From Solirubrobacterales bacterium (GTDB taxonomy: Bacteria > Actinomycetota > Thermoleophilia > Solirubrobacterales > 70-9): DNA of 64,000 nt. Positions 10,632 to 18,881 of this stretch are shown here, piece by piece. Each line of letters begins with the position of its first letter. Positions within the stretch are counted from its first letter, which is position 1. The notes under the pieces were generated by a model, which saw nothing but the letters and a program-made list of their open reading frames with translations, was not told where the DNA came from and made no database searches. The translations under genes and the position numbers were made by a program. The stretch covers positions 24,359 through 88,358 of the forward strand of contig JAJNAZ010000014.1 in NCBI GenBank assembly GCA_021155855.1. Reading direction: 5' to 3'.

Positions 10632-11543
10632 CTAAAGCTCGCACGCGAACTCGAGCACGGCGCCGGCGACCGTGCGCCGCCCCGCGGCGCCCTCCATCTG
10701 CGTCGCTCGGGCGAGCACCGGGATATCGGCCGGACCCGGGTCTCCGGCGTCGACGACGATCGCGTCGATCACCCCCTCGTACAGCGAGGCGATGCCCGCC
10801 GCGGTCACCGGCCGGCCGAGCGCGGCGACGAAGGCGTCGGTCGGCCCCTTGACGGCGCGCCCGCCTACCAGCGGGCTGACCGCGACCACCTTCGCCGGCG
10901 AGGCGGCGAGCGCCTCGCGCATTCCCGGCACGGCAAGGATCGGACCGATCGAGATCACCGGGTTCGAGGGTCCGACGATGATCGCCTCCGCCGCGGCAAG
11001 TGCCTCGAGCACCTCGGGTGTCGGGGTGGCGGCGCCGATTCCCTCCAGCTCGACCCCTTCGATCGGCGCCTCGCCGTGGTCGAGGATCAGGAACTCCTGC
11101 AGCCCGCGCCACCCGGCCGCGGTCCGGACCCTGGTGCGCACCGGCTGCTCGCACATCGGCAGAACTCGGGCGCGGACGCCGAGAGCGCGCGCGATCTGGG
11201 CCTGAGCGGCGGTCACGGTGCCGCCTTCGGCGATGAAGTGGGTGCGATACAGGCAGGTGGCGAGGTCGCGGTCGGAGAGGCCGAACCAGCCCGGCGCTCC
11301 GAGGCGCTGGAGCCGCTCGTGGACGACGAAGGCGTCGTCCCGGATCCCCCAGCCGCGCTGCTCGTCGATCTCGCCCGCGAGCCAGTAAGTGATCAGGTCG
11401 GGATCTGGGCAGACCAAAAGGCCGTGGACCTCGGTGTCGTCGCCGGTATTGGCAATCACCGCGAGCTCGGCGCCGACGATGTCCTGAAGTCCGGCGGCCA
11501 GCTTGGCGCCTCCAGTGCCGCCAGCGAGGCAGACGACGCTCAC
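10632..11543 (-). CDS. cofD: 2-phospho-L-lactate transferase (CofD/FbiA)
   Basis: 303 residues starting MSVVCLAGGTGGAKLAAGL, the conserved nucleotide-binding start of CofD. NTGDDTEVHGLLVCPDPD is the family-specific metal and FO-binding loop. IVGPSNPVISIGPIL and VSPLVGGRAVKGP lie in the second half. The enzyme transfers the phospho(enol)pyruvoyl or phospholactyl group to FO to give (dehydro-)F420-0. It is the first gene of the minus-strand cofD-cofC-cofE operon, 40 nt downstream of the F420:NADP oxidoreductase gene, which probably heads the transcript. Confidence 0.96.
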   Translation of the reverse strand: MSVVCLAGGTGGAKLAAGLQDIVGAELAVIANTGDDTEVHGLLVCPDPDLITYWLAGEIDEQRGWGIRDDAFVVHERLQRLGAPGWFGLSDRDLATCLYRTHFIAEGGTVTAAQAQIARALGVRARVLPMCEQPVRTRVRTAAGWRGLQEFLILDHGEAPIEGVELEGIGAATPTPEVLEALAAAEAIIVGPSNPVISIGPILAVPGMREALAASPAKVVAVSPLVGGRAVKGPTDAFVAALGRPVTAAGIASLYEGVIDAIVVDAGDPGPADIPVLARATQMEGAAGRRTVAGAVLEFACEL

Positions 11544-11583
11544 CGTCTGCCGCCGCAGTCGCGGCCCCCGCCGCCGGCCCCGG

Positions 11584-12273
11584 TCACGCCCAGTGATCGC
11601 GGTCCGGGAGGCCGCCGATCCGGATTCCCGCGTGCGTCTTGTAGCGGGAGTTGATCGAGATCAGCAACGGGGTGAGCTGCTCGACGATTCGGGCCATCTC
11701 AAGCGCACCGGCGTTGACCGCGCGCAGGCCGGGGATCTCCTCGATCAGGGCCGCGACCCGGGCCTTGTCGGCCTTGCGATCGCCGCACAGCAGCACGTCC
11801 TCGGCGAGCTCGGCGCCGATGTCGCCCAGGGTCGGCGCGCTCACCGTGTGCAGGCCGGCGACCACCGTGACTCCCTCAGGGACCATCTCCTGCGCCTGCT
11901 GCGCCGCCGATCCCTGCCAGACGCCGAGCGACCGCGTCGCCTTCCCGCCGACCGCGGCGGCGAGCGGCACGGTGCAGTCGACCAACAGCTGGCCCGGCTC
12001 GAGCACCTCTCGCAGGTTGTTGAGGTTCTCGGACTGGGCGCGGAAGGGGACGGTGAGAAAGACCACCGGACCCTGCTTGGCGGCGAGCTGGTTGGGCAGC
12101 CCTTCGATCTCGGCGTCCGGGGCGCGCTGAGTGAGCGTGCGGGCCGCCTCGGCGGCCCGCTCCTCGCTGCGGGAGCCGATCACCACGGCGTGACCGGCGC
12201 GCGCCCATCGCAGCGCCAGCCCGTAGCCGAGCGCGCCGGTGCCGCCGATGATCGGGATCGCTTCACCGCTCAC
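11584..12273 (-). CDS. npdG: F420-dependent NADP oxidoreductase
   Basis: 229 residues. Rossmann fold with IIGGTGALGYGLALRWARAG (NADP-binding GxGxxG variant) at the N-terminus and GSRSEERA following, where Ser/Arg contact the NADP phosphate. The later segment VFLTVPFRAQSENL and the C-terminal SRYKTHAGIRIGGL are typical of NpdG/Fno. It exchanges hydride between NADPH and F420, supplying reduced F420 to other enzymes. Genomic linkage to the F420 biosynthesis genes fits this role. It is divergent from the SDR gene, with about 60 nt between. Confidence 0.93.
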   Translation of the reverse strand: MSGEAIPIIGGTGALGYGLALRWARAGHAVVIGSRSEERAAEAARTLTQRAPDAEIEGLPNQLAAKQGPVVFLTVPFRAQSENLNNLREVLEPGQLLVDCTVPLAAAVGGKATRSLGVWQGSAAQQAQEMVPEGVTVVAGLHTVSAPTLGDIGAELAEDVLLCGDRKADKARVAALIEEIPGLRAVNAGALEMARIVEQLTPLLISINSRYKTHAGIRIGGLPDRDHWA

Positions 12274-12335
12274 GGGGGCGGCAGTCTACGAGAGCACCGG
12301 CGGGGCTTCGACCCGGGGGACATATGCTGCGCCCG

Positions 12336-13070
12336 ATGAGGTTCGAGGGCCGCAGGGCGCTGGTTACCGGTGGCGGCAGCGGCATCGGCGCCGCGACCGC
12401 CCGCCGGCTGACGGCCGAGGGAGCCGAGGTCGTGATCGGCGACATCAACGAGCAGGGCGCGGCCGAGGTCGCGGCTGAGATCGGCGCCGCGTCAGCGCCG
12501 CTCGATGTCACCGATCCCGAGTCCGCGAGCGCCGTCGCCGCGGAGCACGGGCCGTTCGCGATCCTCGTCAACAACGCCGGCACGGATGAGTTCGGGTTCT
12601 TCATCGAGACCGATCCCGGCCAGTGGCAGCGGGTGCTCGCCGTCAACCTGGTCGGGGTCCTGGCCTGCACCCACGCCGTGCTGCCGGGAATGCAGGAGGC
12701 CGGCTACGGACGGATCGTCAACATCGCCTCCGAGGCCGGCCGCGTGGGCTCCAAGGGCTCCGCCGTCTACTCCGCCGCCAAGGGTGGCGTGATCGCGTTC
12801 ACGAAGGTGATCGCGCGCGAGGGCGCCCGCTTCGGGATCACGGCGAACTCGATCGCGCCCGGCCCGATCGAAACGCCGCTGCTGATGGCGGCGCTCGAAT
12901 TGGGCGAGCTCGGTGAGAAGATCGTCGAGACGATGAGGGTCGGTACCCAGCTGCGCCGGCTCGGCCGTCCGGACGAGGTCGCCGCCGCGGTCGCCTTCCT
13001 CGCCTCCGACGACTCCTCATACGTCACCGGGGAGACGCTCGGAGTCTCCGGCGGCCTGGGGATGGTGTAG
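12336..13070 (+). CDS. SDR-family oxidoreductase, 3-oxoacyl / 2-hydroxycyclohexanecarboxyl-CoA dehydrogenase-like
   Basis: 244 residues from ATG 12336 (another ATG four codons upstream). Classical short-chain dehydrogenase: VTGGGSGIGAATA at the N-terminus, NNAG at about residue 83, catalytic Ser in NIASEAG, the YSAAKGG Tyr-x-x-x-Lys pair, and APGPIETPLL before a C-terminal SSYVTGETLGVSGGLGMV end. The sequence most resembles BadH/FabG-type enzymes acting on CoA or ACP thioesters. It opens a run of acyl-CoA genes on the plus strand, with the thioesterase 6 nt downstream. Confidence 0.88.
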   Translation: MRFEGRRALVTGGGSGIGAATARRLTAEGAEVVIGDINEQGAAEVAAEIGAASAPLDVTDPESASAVAAEHGPFAILVNNAGTDEFGFFIETDPGQWQRVLAVNLVGVLACTHAVLPGMQEAGYGRIVNIASEAGRVGSKGSAVYSAAKGGVIAFTKVIAREGARFGITANSIAPGPIETPLLMAALELGELGEKIVETMRVGTQLRRLGRPDEVAAAVAFLASDDSSYVTGETLGVSGGLGMV

Positions 13071-13076
13071 ATCGGG

Positions 13077-13517
13077 ATGACGACGCCGCCGGACCGTCCG
13101 CCGATGTCGCTCCGAGACGAGCTGCCCGACCTCGAGCGGCCGAGCGAGCCAACGCTGGCGCCGGGGCTCGAACGCAGCGACGAGTTCGAGGTCGCCGACC
13201 GCCTACTCACCGACGTCGGCGGCACCATCGGCCTCAAGGTGCTCTCGACCCCGGGGATGATCGCGGTGATGGAGCGCAATTCGGCGGTGCTCTCGCTCCA
13301 GCATCTGCCCGAAAGCCAGGCGACGGTCGGCTTCGAGGTCTGCGTCAAGCACGTCGGCCCCGCCGCCGAGGGCGCCCGGTGCACGGTGCGCTCGACCCTG
13401 CGCGAGATCGTCGACGGCCGCAAGTTGCGCTTCGAGGTCGAGGTCAGCGAGGGTGATCGCACGGTCGGCGTCGGCACCCACGAGCGCCGGGTGATCGAGG
13501 TCGGCCAACTCGGCTAG
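13077..13517 (+). CDS. Hot-dog fold thioesterase (fluoroacetyl-CoA thioesterase-like)
   Basis: 146 residues. A proline-rich N-terminus leads into a single hot-dog domain. The segment STPGMIAVMERNS with the following Glu/His-rich ATVGFEVCVKH matches the FlK-like thioesterase family, in which Thr, Glu and His residues cleave small acyl-CoAs. The C-terminal VGVGTHERRVIE is also family-typical. Probably hydrolyses a short acyl-CoA related to the neighbouring HMG-CoA lyase and carboxylase pathways. The start is 6 nt after the SDR stop, so co-transcription is likely. Confidence 0.78.
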   Translation: MTTPPDRPPMSLRDELPDLERPSEPTLAPGLERSDEFEVADRLLTDVGGTIGLKVLSTPGMIAVMERNSAVLSLQHLPESQATVGFEVCVKHVGPAAEGARCTVRSTLREIVDGRKLRFEVEVSEGDRTVGVGTHERRVIEVGQLG

Positions 13518-13543
13518 CGCCCGCGCCGCCTAACCTCTTTCGG

Positions 13544-14467
13544 ATGACCGATTTGCCCGCGAGCGTGCGCATTCGCGAGGTCGGGCCGCGGGACGGGTTC
13601 CAGAACGAGCCCGAGGTGATCCCGACCGACGAGAAGCTGCGCCTGATCGGGATGCTGGCCCGGAGCGGGCTGCGGCGGCTCGAGGTGACCTCGTTCGTGC
13701 GCGCCGATGTGATCCCGCAGCTGGCCGACGCCGAGGAGGTCCTGTCGCGCGTCGAGCGCGTCGACGGTGTCGCCTACTCGGTGCTGATCCCGAACGAGCG
13801 GGGACTCGAGCGGGCGCTCGACCACCGCGAGCGCTTCGATGAGGTCAACCTCTTCCTCTCGGCGTCGGAGACCCACAACCGCCGCAATGTCAACCGCTCG
13901 ATCGACGAGTCGCTCGCCGGGCTCGAGCGGGTGATCGAGCGCGCCGGCGCGGAGGAGCTGCGCCGCGAGGGCGTGATCTCGACCAGCTTCGGTTGTCCGT
14001 ATGAGGGCGAGGTGCCGGTCGAGCGGGTTCTCGAGATCGCCGACCGGCTCGCCACCGCCGGTTGCGAGGAGGTCGCCTTCGGCGACACGACCGGGATGGC
14101 GAATCCGCGCCAGGTCGGCGAGTTCTTCGACGCCGCGCGCGAGCGCCTCGTGGGGGTCGAGCTCACGGCCCACTTCCACAACACCCGCGGGCAGGGGCTC
14201 GCCAACGTGCTCGCCGCCATGGAGGCGGGGGTGGAATCGTTCGAAGCGGCCTTCGGCGAGCTCGGCGGCTGCCCGGTACCGCCCGGCTCCACGGGCAACA
14301 TCTCAACCGAGGACCTGGTCTCGATGCTCGAGGAGATGGGGGTCGCGACGGGGGTTGAGCTGCCGCGCCTGATCGAGGCCTCGCGCGCCGCGCAGGAGCT
14401 GCTCGGCCGCCCGCTCGGGGCGCACGTGCTGCGGGCGGGTCCGGTCGACTGGACGGGCACGGCCTGA
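13544..14467 (+). CDS. mvaB: Hydroxymethylglutaryl-CoA lyase
   Basis: 307 residues, standard length. TIM-barrel of the DRE-TIM metallolyase type: REVGPRDGFQNEPEVIPT near the N-terminus holds the catalytic Arg-Asp, the middle has STSFGCPYEGEV, AHFHNTRGQ gives metal-binding histidines, and GGCPVPPGSTGN is the family Cys signature loop. It cleaves HMG-CoA to acetyl-CoA and acetoacetate, the last step of leucine breakdown. An acyl-CoA carboxylase beta subunit, an acetoacetyl-CoA synthetase and a hydroxybutyryl-CoA dehydrogenase in the same 10 kb support a leucine and ketone-body route. Confidence 0.93.
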   Translation: MTDLPASVRIREVGPRDGFQNEPEVIPTDEKLRLIGMLARSGLRRLEVTSFVRADVIPQLADAEEVLSRVERVDGVAYSVLIPNERGLERALDHRERFDEVNLFLSASETHNRRNVNRSIDESLAGLERVIERAGAEELRREGVISTSFGCPYEGEVPVERVLEIADRLATAGCEEVAFGDTTGMANPRQVGEFFDAARERLVGVELTAHFHNTRGQGLANVLAAMEAGVESFEAAFGELGGCPVPPGSTGNISTEDLVSMLEEMGVATGVELPRLIEASRAAQELLGRPLGAHVLRAGPVDWTGTA

Positions 14468-14486
14468 GCCGAGCGGCCCCCTCGTC

Positions 14487-14627
14487 TTGAGCATCAACGC
14501 AGCGATCGACGAGCTGCTGGAGCCGAGCGTCGAATCGGCGCCGGCGGTGCCGGAGGCGATCGAGACCGTCTCGAAGGCGCTCGGGGGCGTCGGCGAGATC
14601 ACCGTCGAGGTGCGACTGCAGGGCTGA
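14487..14627 (+). CDS. Possible small protein, 46 aa
   Basis: A 46-codon frame with TTG start lies between the HMG-CoA lyase and NTF2-like genes. It reads SINAAIDELLEPSVESAPAV and ends in EITVEVRLQG. Third positions are almost all G/C and the composition is protein-like (acidic, amphipathic helix then strand). No typical Shine-Dalgarno is seen. It could equally be an intergenic open frame. Confidence 0.4.
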   Translation: MSINAAIDELLEPSVESAPAVPEAIETVSKALGGVGEITVEVRLQG

Positions 14628-14652
14628 GCTCCCCTGCGTAGGCTTTCGGACG

Positions 14653-15042
14653 ATGCGCAGTGACGCCTTCCGCGCGGCCGCCGAGGCCAAGGATTTCTCC
14701 CGTCTCGACGAGCTGTTCTCCGAGGACGCGAGCTTTCGCAGCCCGGTCGTGTACGGGCCCTACGAAGGCCGCGAGGCGATCAAGGTGGTCCTCTCTGCCG
14801 TGGTCGAGGTGTTCGAGGACTTCCGTTACACCGGGCAGCTCGAGAACGGCGACACCGCCGTGCTCACCTTCGAGGCGCGGGTGGGCGAGCGCGAGCTGCA
14901 GGGGGTCGACATCCTCAGGTTCGGCGCCGACGGCCGCGCGGTCGAGTTGACGGTGATGGTGCGCCCGATGAGCGGCGTGCAGGCGCTGGCCGAGCGCATG
15001 AAGGAGATGCTCGAGGCGGCCGACGGGCCGCCGCCGGCTTGA
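14653..15042 (+). CDS. NTF2/SnoaL-like protein
   Basis: 129 residues. Cone-shaped NTF2-like fold inferred from the opening helix (residues 1-20), LDELFSEDASFRSPVVYGPYEGREAIKVVL, and beta strands ending in VDILRFGADGRAVELTVMVRP. Members bind or modify small hydrophobic ligands; function here is unknown. The next gene starts within its stop codon (TTGA overlap), so it is coupled to the GNAT gene. Confidence 0.75.
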   Translation: MRSDAFRAAAEAKDFSRLDELFSEDASFRSPVVYGPYEGREAIKVVLSAVVEVFEDFRYTGQLENGDTAVLTFEARVGERELQGVDILRFGADGRAVELTVMVRPMSGVQALAERMKEMLEAADGPPPA

Positions 15043-15590
15043 CCGGCGGGGGCGGCGGGACGACGATTCGCGCCGCCGAGCCGGCCGACGTCGACGCGCT
15101 CGCAGACACGGCGATCGCTGCTTGGGAGGAGGGATTTCGCGGCATCGTGCCGGAGCGCGTCGACCCGCGCACCGCCTGGCAGCCGGCGCGGATCGCCGAG
15201 CGGCTCGCCGCGCCTGCCGCCGACGGCAGCGCGATCCTCGCCGCCGAGGTCGACGGCGATGTGCGGGGATTGGTCCTCTACGGTCCGAGCCGCGACCGCC
15301 GCGCGGCCCCGCACGAGGGCGAGATCGTAGCCCTCTACGTGCATCCGCAGAACTGGCGCTCAGGGGTCGGGCGGGCGCTGGTCGAGGGAGCGCTCGAGGC
15401 GCTCACCGCCGCCGGGCACTCGGAGGCGATCGTCTGGACGCTTGCCGAGAGCGCTCGCAATCTGGCCTTCTACGATTCGCTCGGCTTTGCCCGCGACGGC
15501 GGCACGCAGCGACGCCCAAGCTTCGGCAGCCCGCTCGAGGTTCGCTTTCGGATCTCGCTCGGCGGTCGCGAAGCGATCGCCGGTCTGTAG
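15039..15590 (+). CDS. GNAT-family N-acetyltransferase
   Basis: 183 residues from a TTG that overlaps the upstream stop codon. The GNAT core is visible: IRAAEPADVDALADTA opens the first strand-helix, GEIVALYVHPQNWRSGVGRALVEGAL is the acetyl-CoA-binding motif A (R/Q-x-x-G-x-G/A pattern, about residues 90-115), and AIVWTLAESARNLAFYDSLGFARDGG is motif B. The acceptor substrate is unknown. About 55 nt separate it from the hydroxybutyryl-CoA dehydrogenase gene. Confidence 0.87.
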   Translation: MTGGGGGTTIRAAEPADVDALADTAIAAWEEGFRGIVPERVDPRTAWQPARIAERLAAPAADGSAILAAEVDGDVRGLVLYGPSRDRRAAPHEGEIVALYVHPQNWRSGVGRALVEGALEALTAAGHSEAIVWTLAESARNLAFYDSLGFARDGGTQRRPSFGSPLEVRFRISLGGREAIAGL

Positions 15591-15644
15591 GCTCGGCGCC
15601 GCTTCAGTGCCACCCAAGCCAACCCCGGAGGGTTCGAGACACAG

Positions 15645-16529
15645 ATGGAGATCGCCAAGGTAGGAGTGCTCGGCTGCGGCCTCATGGGCCACGGAATCAC
15701 GCAGATCTGCGCCCAGGCAGGCTGGGACGTGGTCGTGCGTGAGGTGGACCAGGAGAAGCTCGACAAGGGCATCGGCAAGATCGAGAAGCAGCTCGCCCGC
15801 GCGGTGGAGAAAGGCAAGCTCGATCACAACGATGCCGACGCGATTCGCGGCCGGATCACGCCGACGCTCGACTACGCGGACCTCTCCGACTGCGACCTCG
15901 TGATCGAGGCGATCACCGAGGACCTCGACGGCAAGCTCGCGATGTGGCGTGAGGTTGACCCGATCGTCAAGCCGGACGCCTACTTCGCCACCAACACCTC
16001 CTCGCTCGCAGTCGCCGATCAGGCGGCGGTGACGGGCAGGCCGGAGCGGTTCCTCGGCCTCCACTTCTTCAACCCCGCCCAGGTGATGCCGCTTCTGGAG
16101 GTCGTACGGGCGGACGAAACCGCCGATGAGACGGCCGAGCTCGGCCTCGCCGTTGGAGCGGAGCTCGGTAAGACCACGGTCGCCGCGCGAGACAATCGCG
16201 GCTTCATCGTCAACCGGCTGCTGGTCCCGTACATGCTCGACGCGATGCGCGCCTACGAGCAGGGGGTGGGCTCGGTCGAGGACATCGACACGGGGATGAT
16301 GGCCGGGGCAAGCCACCCGATGGGCCCGCTGACGCTGGCCGACTTCGTCGGTCTGGATACGCTCGCATCGATCGCCGACGTGATGGTCGACGCCTACGGC
16401 GAGGAGCGCTTCTCCCAACCCGAGACGCTTCGCAGGCTGGTCGAGGCCGGCGATTACGGTCGCAAGTCCGGGCGCGGGTTCTACGACTACTCGGGTGAAA
16501 CGCCTGTCGCAGTCGACCCCGCCCGCTAG
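15645..16529 (+). CDS. 3-hydroxybutyryl-CoA dehydrogenase
   Basis: 294 residues, GGAGG Shine-Dalgarno about 13 nt upstream. NAD-binding domain with VGVLGCGLMGHGITQICAQA at the N-terminus, then NTSSLAVADQAAVTGRPERFLGLHFFNPAQVMPL, where the His-Glu/Asn active-site segment of 3-hydroxyacyl-CoA dehydrogenases is recognisable, and a helical C-terminal domain with RGFIVNRLL and GPLTLADFVGLD. It oxidises (S)-3-hydroxybutyryl-CoA to acetoacetyl-CoA, linking to the acetoacetyl-CoA synthetase nearby. A strong palindromic hairpin covers its stop codon. Confidence 0.94.
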   Translation: MEIAKVGVLGCGLMGHGITQICAQAGWDVVVREVDQEKLDKGIGKIEKQLARAVEKGKLDHNDADAIRGRITPTLDYADLSDCDLVIEAITEDLDGKLAMWREVDPIVKPDAYFATNTSSLAVADQAAVTGRPERFLGLHFFNPAQVMPLLEVVRADETADETAELGLAVGAELGKTTVAARDNRGFIVNRLLVPYMLDAMRAYEQGVGSVEDIDTGMMAGASHPMGPLTLADFVGLDTLASIADVMVDAYGEERFSQPETLRRLVEAGDYGRKSGRGFYDYSGETPVAVDPAR

Positions 16530-16538
16530 CGGGCGGGG
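16517..16538 (+). terminator. GC-rich hairpin overlapping the stop codon
   Basis: A perfect 22-bp palindrome built from CCCCGCCCGC and its complement, with only TA between, spans the TAG stop of the hydroxybutyryl-CoA dehydrogenase gene. It would form a very stable RNA hairpin without a U-tract, the common actinobacterial terminator type. It isolates the downstream DivIVA-like gene. Confidence 0.6.
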
Positions 16539-16598
16539 TGCCCGGCTCGCTACCCTCGGCGCGATCGACCATCCAGTCCACCGCGAGGAGAAAAGCCC

Positions 16599-17315
16599 TT
16601 GGACGCCCACTCGATCGAAAGGATCCGCAACGCGAGCTTCGCGCACGCCGTCCGCGGCTACGACCGCCACGAGGTCGACCGCTTCCTCAGCGAGCTCGCC
16701 GACTGGCTCGAGCGTGACGGCGGCGCCGCTCCCGAGCAGGTCCGCGCCGAGCTGGAGCGCGCCGGTGAGCAGGTGGCGGGCATCCTCACCGAGGCCCACG
16801 ATGCCGCGCAGGAGATTCGCGACGAGGCCGCCGCCGGTGCCCGCAAGAGCCTCGTAGAGGCGAACGCGACCGCCGAGTCGTTGCGGGCGCAGGCAGACGA
16901 GTACGCGGATGAGACTCGCGAGGAGGCCGACGCCCACGCGCGCAAGGTCCGGACCGAGGCGGACGCCTACGCCGAGCGGGCTCGGGAGGAGGGCGACGTC
17001 TCGGCGACCGAGGCGCGCGAGGCGGCCCGGCGAGACGCCGAGCGGATCGTCGATGAGGCGAACCGGCGCAAGCGTGACATCGAGGCGGTGATCTCCGATC
17101 TCGAGCAGCGACGCGACGCTGTCATCGCCGAGCTCGAACGGCTCGCGAGCGGGATCGCCGGGACGGCGACCCAGCATCGCGGCGAGCGCGAGGCCGAGCA
17201 GGCCTCCGCCGAGGAGGCCACCGATGAGCAGGCCACCGCCGAGCAGGGCGCCGATCAGGTCCGGGGCGATTCCGAGCCTGCGCAGCGGGCGCCCAGCAAT
17301 GCCGCTCAGAAGTAG
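16599..17315 (+). CDS. DivIVA-domain protein with long coiled coil
   Basis: 238 residues from a TTG start with Shine-Dalgarno GAGGAG at 16585-16590. The N-terminal IRNASFAHAVRGYDRHEVDR is a DivIVA-type domain opening, which senses membrane curvature and recruits partners. A long Ala/Glu/Arg-rich coiled coil follows (about residues 40-190), then an acidic Gln/Glu/Ala-rich low-complexity tail. Related proteins organise polar growth or cell division in actinobacteria; whether this one does is unknown. The GTG of the carboxylase gene is 28 nt downstream. Confidence 0.85.
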   Translation: MDAHSIERIRNASFAHAVRGYDRHEVDRFLSELADWLERDGGAAPEQVRAELERAGEQVAGILTEAHDAAQEIRDEAAAGARKSLVEANATAESLRAQADEYADETREEADAHARKVRTEADAYAERAREEGDVSATEAREAARRDAERIVDEANRRKRDIEAVISDLEQRRDAVIAELERLASGIAGTATQHRGEREAEQASAEEATDEQATAEQGADQVRGDSEPAQRAPSNAAQK

Positions 17316-17342
17316 CGCTTTCCGCTCCATAGACTCCCCCGG

Positions 17343-18881
17343 GTGAGCGAGACAAGCTCGACGACAGGCTTCGAAGCGGCGCTCGCCTCGGCACTCGCCG
17401 GCGGCCCCGAGCGCCACCATCAAAAGACGGCCGAGCAGGGAAAGCTTCCCGTGCGCGAGCGGGTCGAGTTGCTGGTCGATCGGGAGTCGTTCGCCGAGGA
17501 GGGATTGCTCGCCAACTGGGACGCCGAGGGCCTGGGCGCCGACGGCGTGGTCACCGGGCTGGCTCTGGTCGGCGGCCGCAAGGTCTGCCTGATGGCGAAC
17601 GACCCGACCGTGAAGGCCGGCTCCTGGGGCCCGAAGACGGTGGAGAAGATCCTCCGGATCCAGGAGCGGGCCCTGCGCCTCGAGGTCCCGATGGTCTACC
17701 TGGTCGACTCGGCCGGGGCGCGGATCACCGACCAGGTGCAGATGTTCCCCGGTCGCCGCGGCGCCGGGCGGATCTTCTACAACGAGGTGGTGCTCTCGGG
17801 CCGCGTGCCGCAAGTGTGTCTTCTGTTCGGCCCCTCCGCCGCCGGCGGCGCCTACATCCCCGCCTTCTGCGACGTCGTGGTCATGCGCGAGGGCAACGCC
17901 TCGATGTACCTCGGCTCGCCGCGCATGGCCGAGATGGTGATCGGCGAGCGGGTGACGCTCGAGGAGATGGGCGGGGCGAGGATGCACACCGGGGTCTCGG
18001 GCTGCGGGCACTTTCTGGTCCGCTCGGACGCCGAGGCGATCGAGGTCGCCAAGCGCTATCTGTCCTTCATGCCGACCAGTTGGCGCGAGGCGCCGCCTAC
18101 GGCGCCGCCCGGCGCGCCGGCGAGCGAGCGTCGCGTCTCGGAGATCGTCCCCACCGACGAGAAGACCGCGTTCGACGTCAACGACCTGCTCGCGGCACTG
18201 GTCGACGAGGACTCCTTCTGCGAGGTCCACGCGCGCTGGGCGAAGGAGGTCGTGGTCGGCTACGGGCGGCTCGATGGCCGGGCGGTGGGGGTGGTCGCCA
18301 ACCAGCCCAGGCACAAAGGCGGCGTGCTGTTCGTCGACTCGGCCGACAAGGCGGCGCGGTTCATCATGACCTGCAACGCATTCAACGTGCCGCTGCTCTT
18401 TCTCGCCGACGTCCCCGGGTTCATGATCGGGACCGAGGTCGAGCGCCAGGGAATCATCCGCCACGGGGCGAAGATGATCAGCGCCGTCTCCGAGGCGACC
18501 GTGCCGAAGCTTTCGGTGATCGTCCGCAAGGCCTACGGGGCCGGGCTGTACGCGATGGCCGGGCCGGCGTTCGAGCCCGATTGCTGCATCGCGCTGCCGA
18601 CCGCGTCGATCGCCGTGATGGGACCGGAGGCGGCGATCAACGCCGTCTTCTTCAACCAGATCCAGGCGATCGACGACGAGACCGAGCGGGAGCGCTTCGT
18701 GCGCTCGAAGCGCGACGAGTACGCCGCCGACATCGACATCCTGCACCTGGCGTCGGAGATGGTGATCGACGCGGTGATCGAGCCCGACGATCTGCGCGCC
18801 GAGCTGATCCGCCGCCTCGCCCTGGCCGAGTCCAAGAACCGGAACTTCTCCGAGCGCCGCAACCCGATCACCCCGGCGTAG
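17343..18881 (+). CDS. Acyl-CoA carboxylase, beta (carboxyltransferase) subunit
   Basis: 512 residues, GTG start. Two crotonase-like carboxyltransferase domains. In the N-terminal half, VYLVDSAGARITDQ and FGPSAAGGAYIPAFCD contain the oxyanion glycines. In the C-terminal half, VGVVANQPRHKGG and LADVPGFMIGTEVERQGIIR are typical of propionyl- and methylcrotonyl-CoA carboxylases. It transfers CO2 from biotin to acyl-CoA. No biotin carboxylase alpha subunit is in this window. Linkage to HMG-CoA lyase makes methylcrotonyl-CoA (leucine breakdown) a candidate substrate, but propionyl-CoA is equally possible. The stop overlaps the next start by 1 nt. Confidence 0.93.
   Translation: MSETSSTTGFEAALASALAGGPERHHQKTAEQGKLPVRERVELLVDRESFAEEGLLANWDAEGLGADGVVTGLALVGGRKVCLMANDPTVKAGSWGPKTVEKILRIQERALRLEVPMVYLVDSAGARITDQVQMFPGRRGAGRIFYNEVVLSGRVPQVCLLFGPSAAGGAYIPAFCDVVVMREGNASMYLGSPRMAEMVIGERVTLEEMGGARMHTGVSGCGHFLVRSDAEAIEVAKRYLSFMPTSWREAPPTAPPGAPASERRVSEIVPTDEKTAFDVNDLLAALVDEDSFCEVHARWAKEVVVGYGRLDGRAVGVVANQPRHKGGVLFVDSADKAARFIMTCNAFNVPLLFLADVPGFMIGTEVERQGIIRHGAKMISAVSEATVPKLSVIVRKAYGAGLYAMAGPAFEPDCCIALPTASIAVMGPEAAINAVFFNQIQAIDDETERERFVRSKRDEYAADIDILHLASEMVIDAVIEPDDLRAELIRRLALAESKNRNFSERRNPITPA

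Noticed and set aside
8982..11654. Plus-strand open frame of 890 codons
   Set aside because: Antisense to cofE, cofC and cofD. Product is Arg/Pro-rich without motifs.
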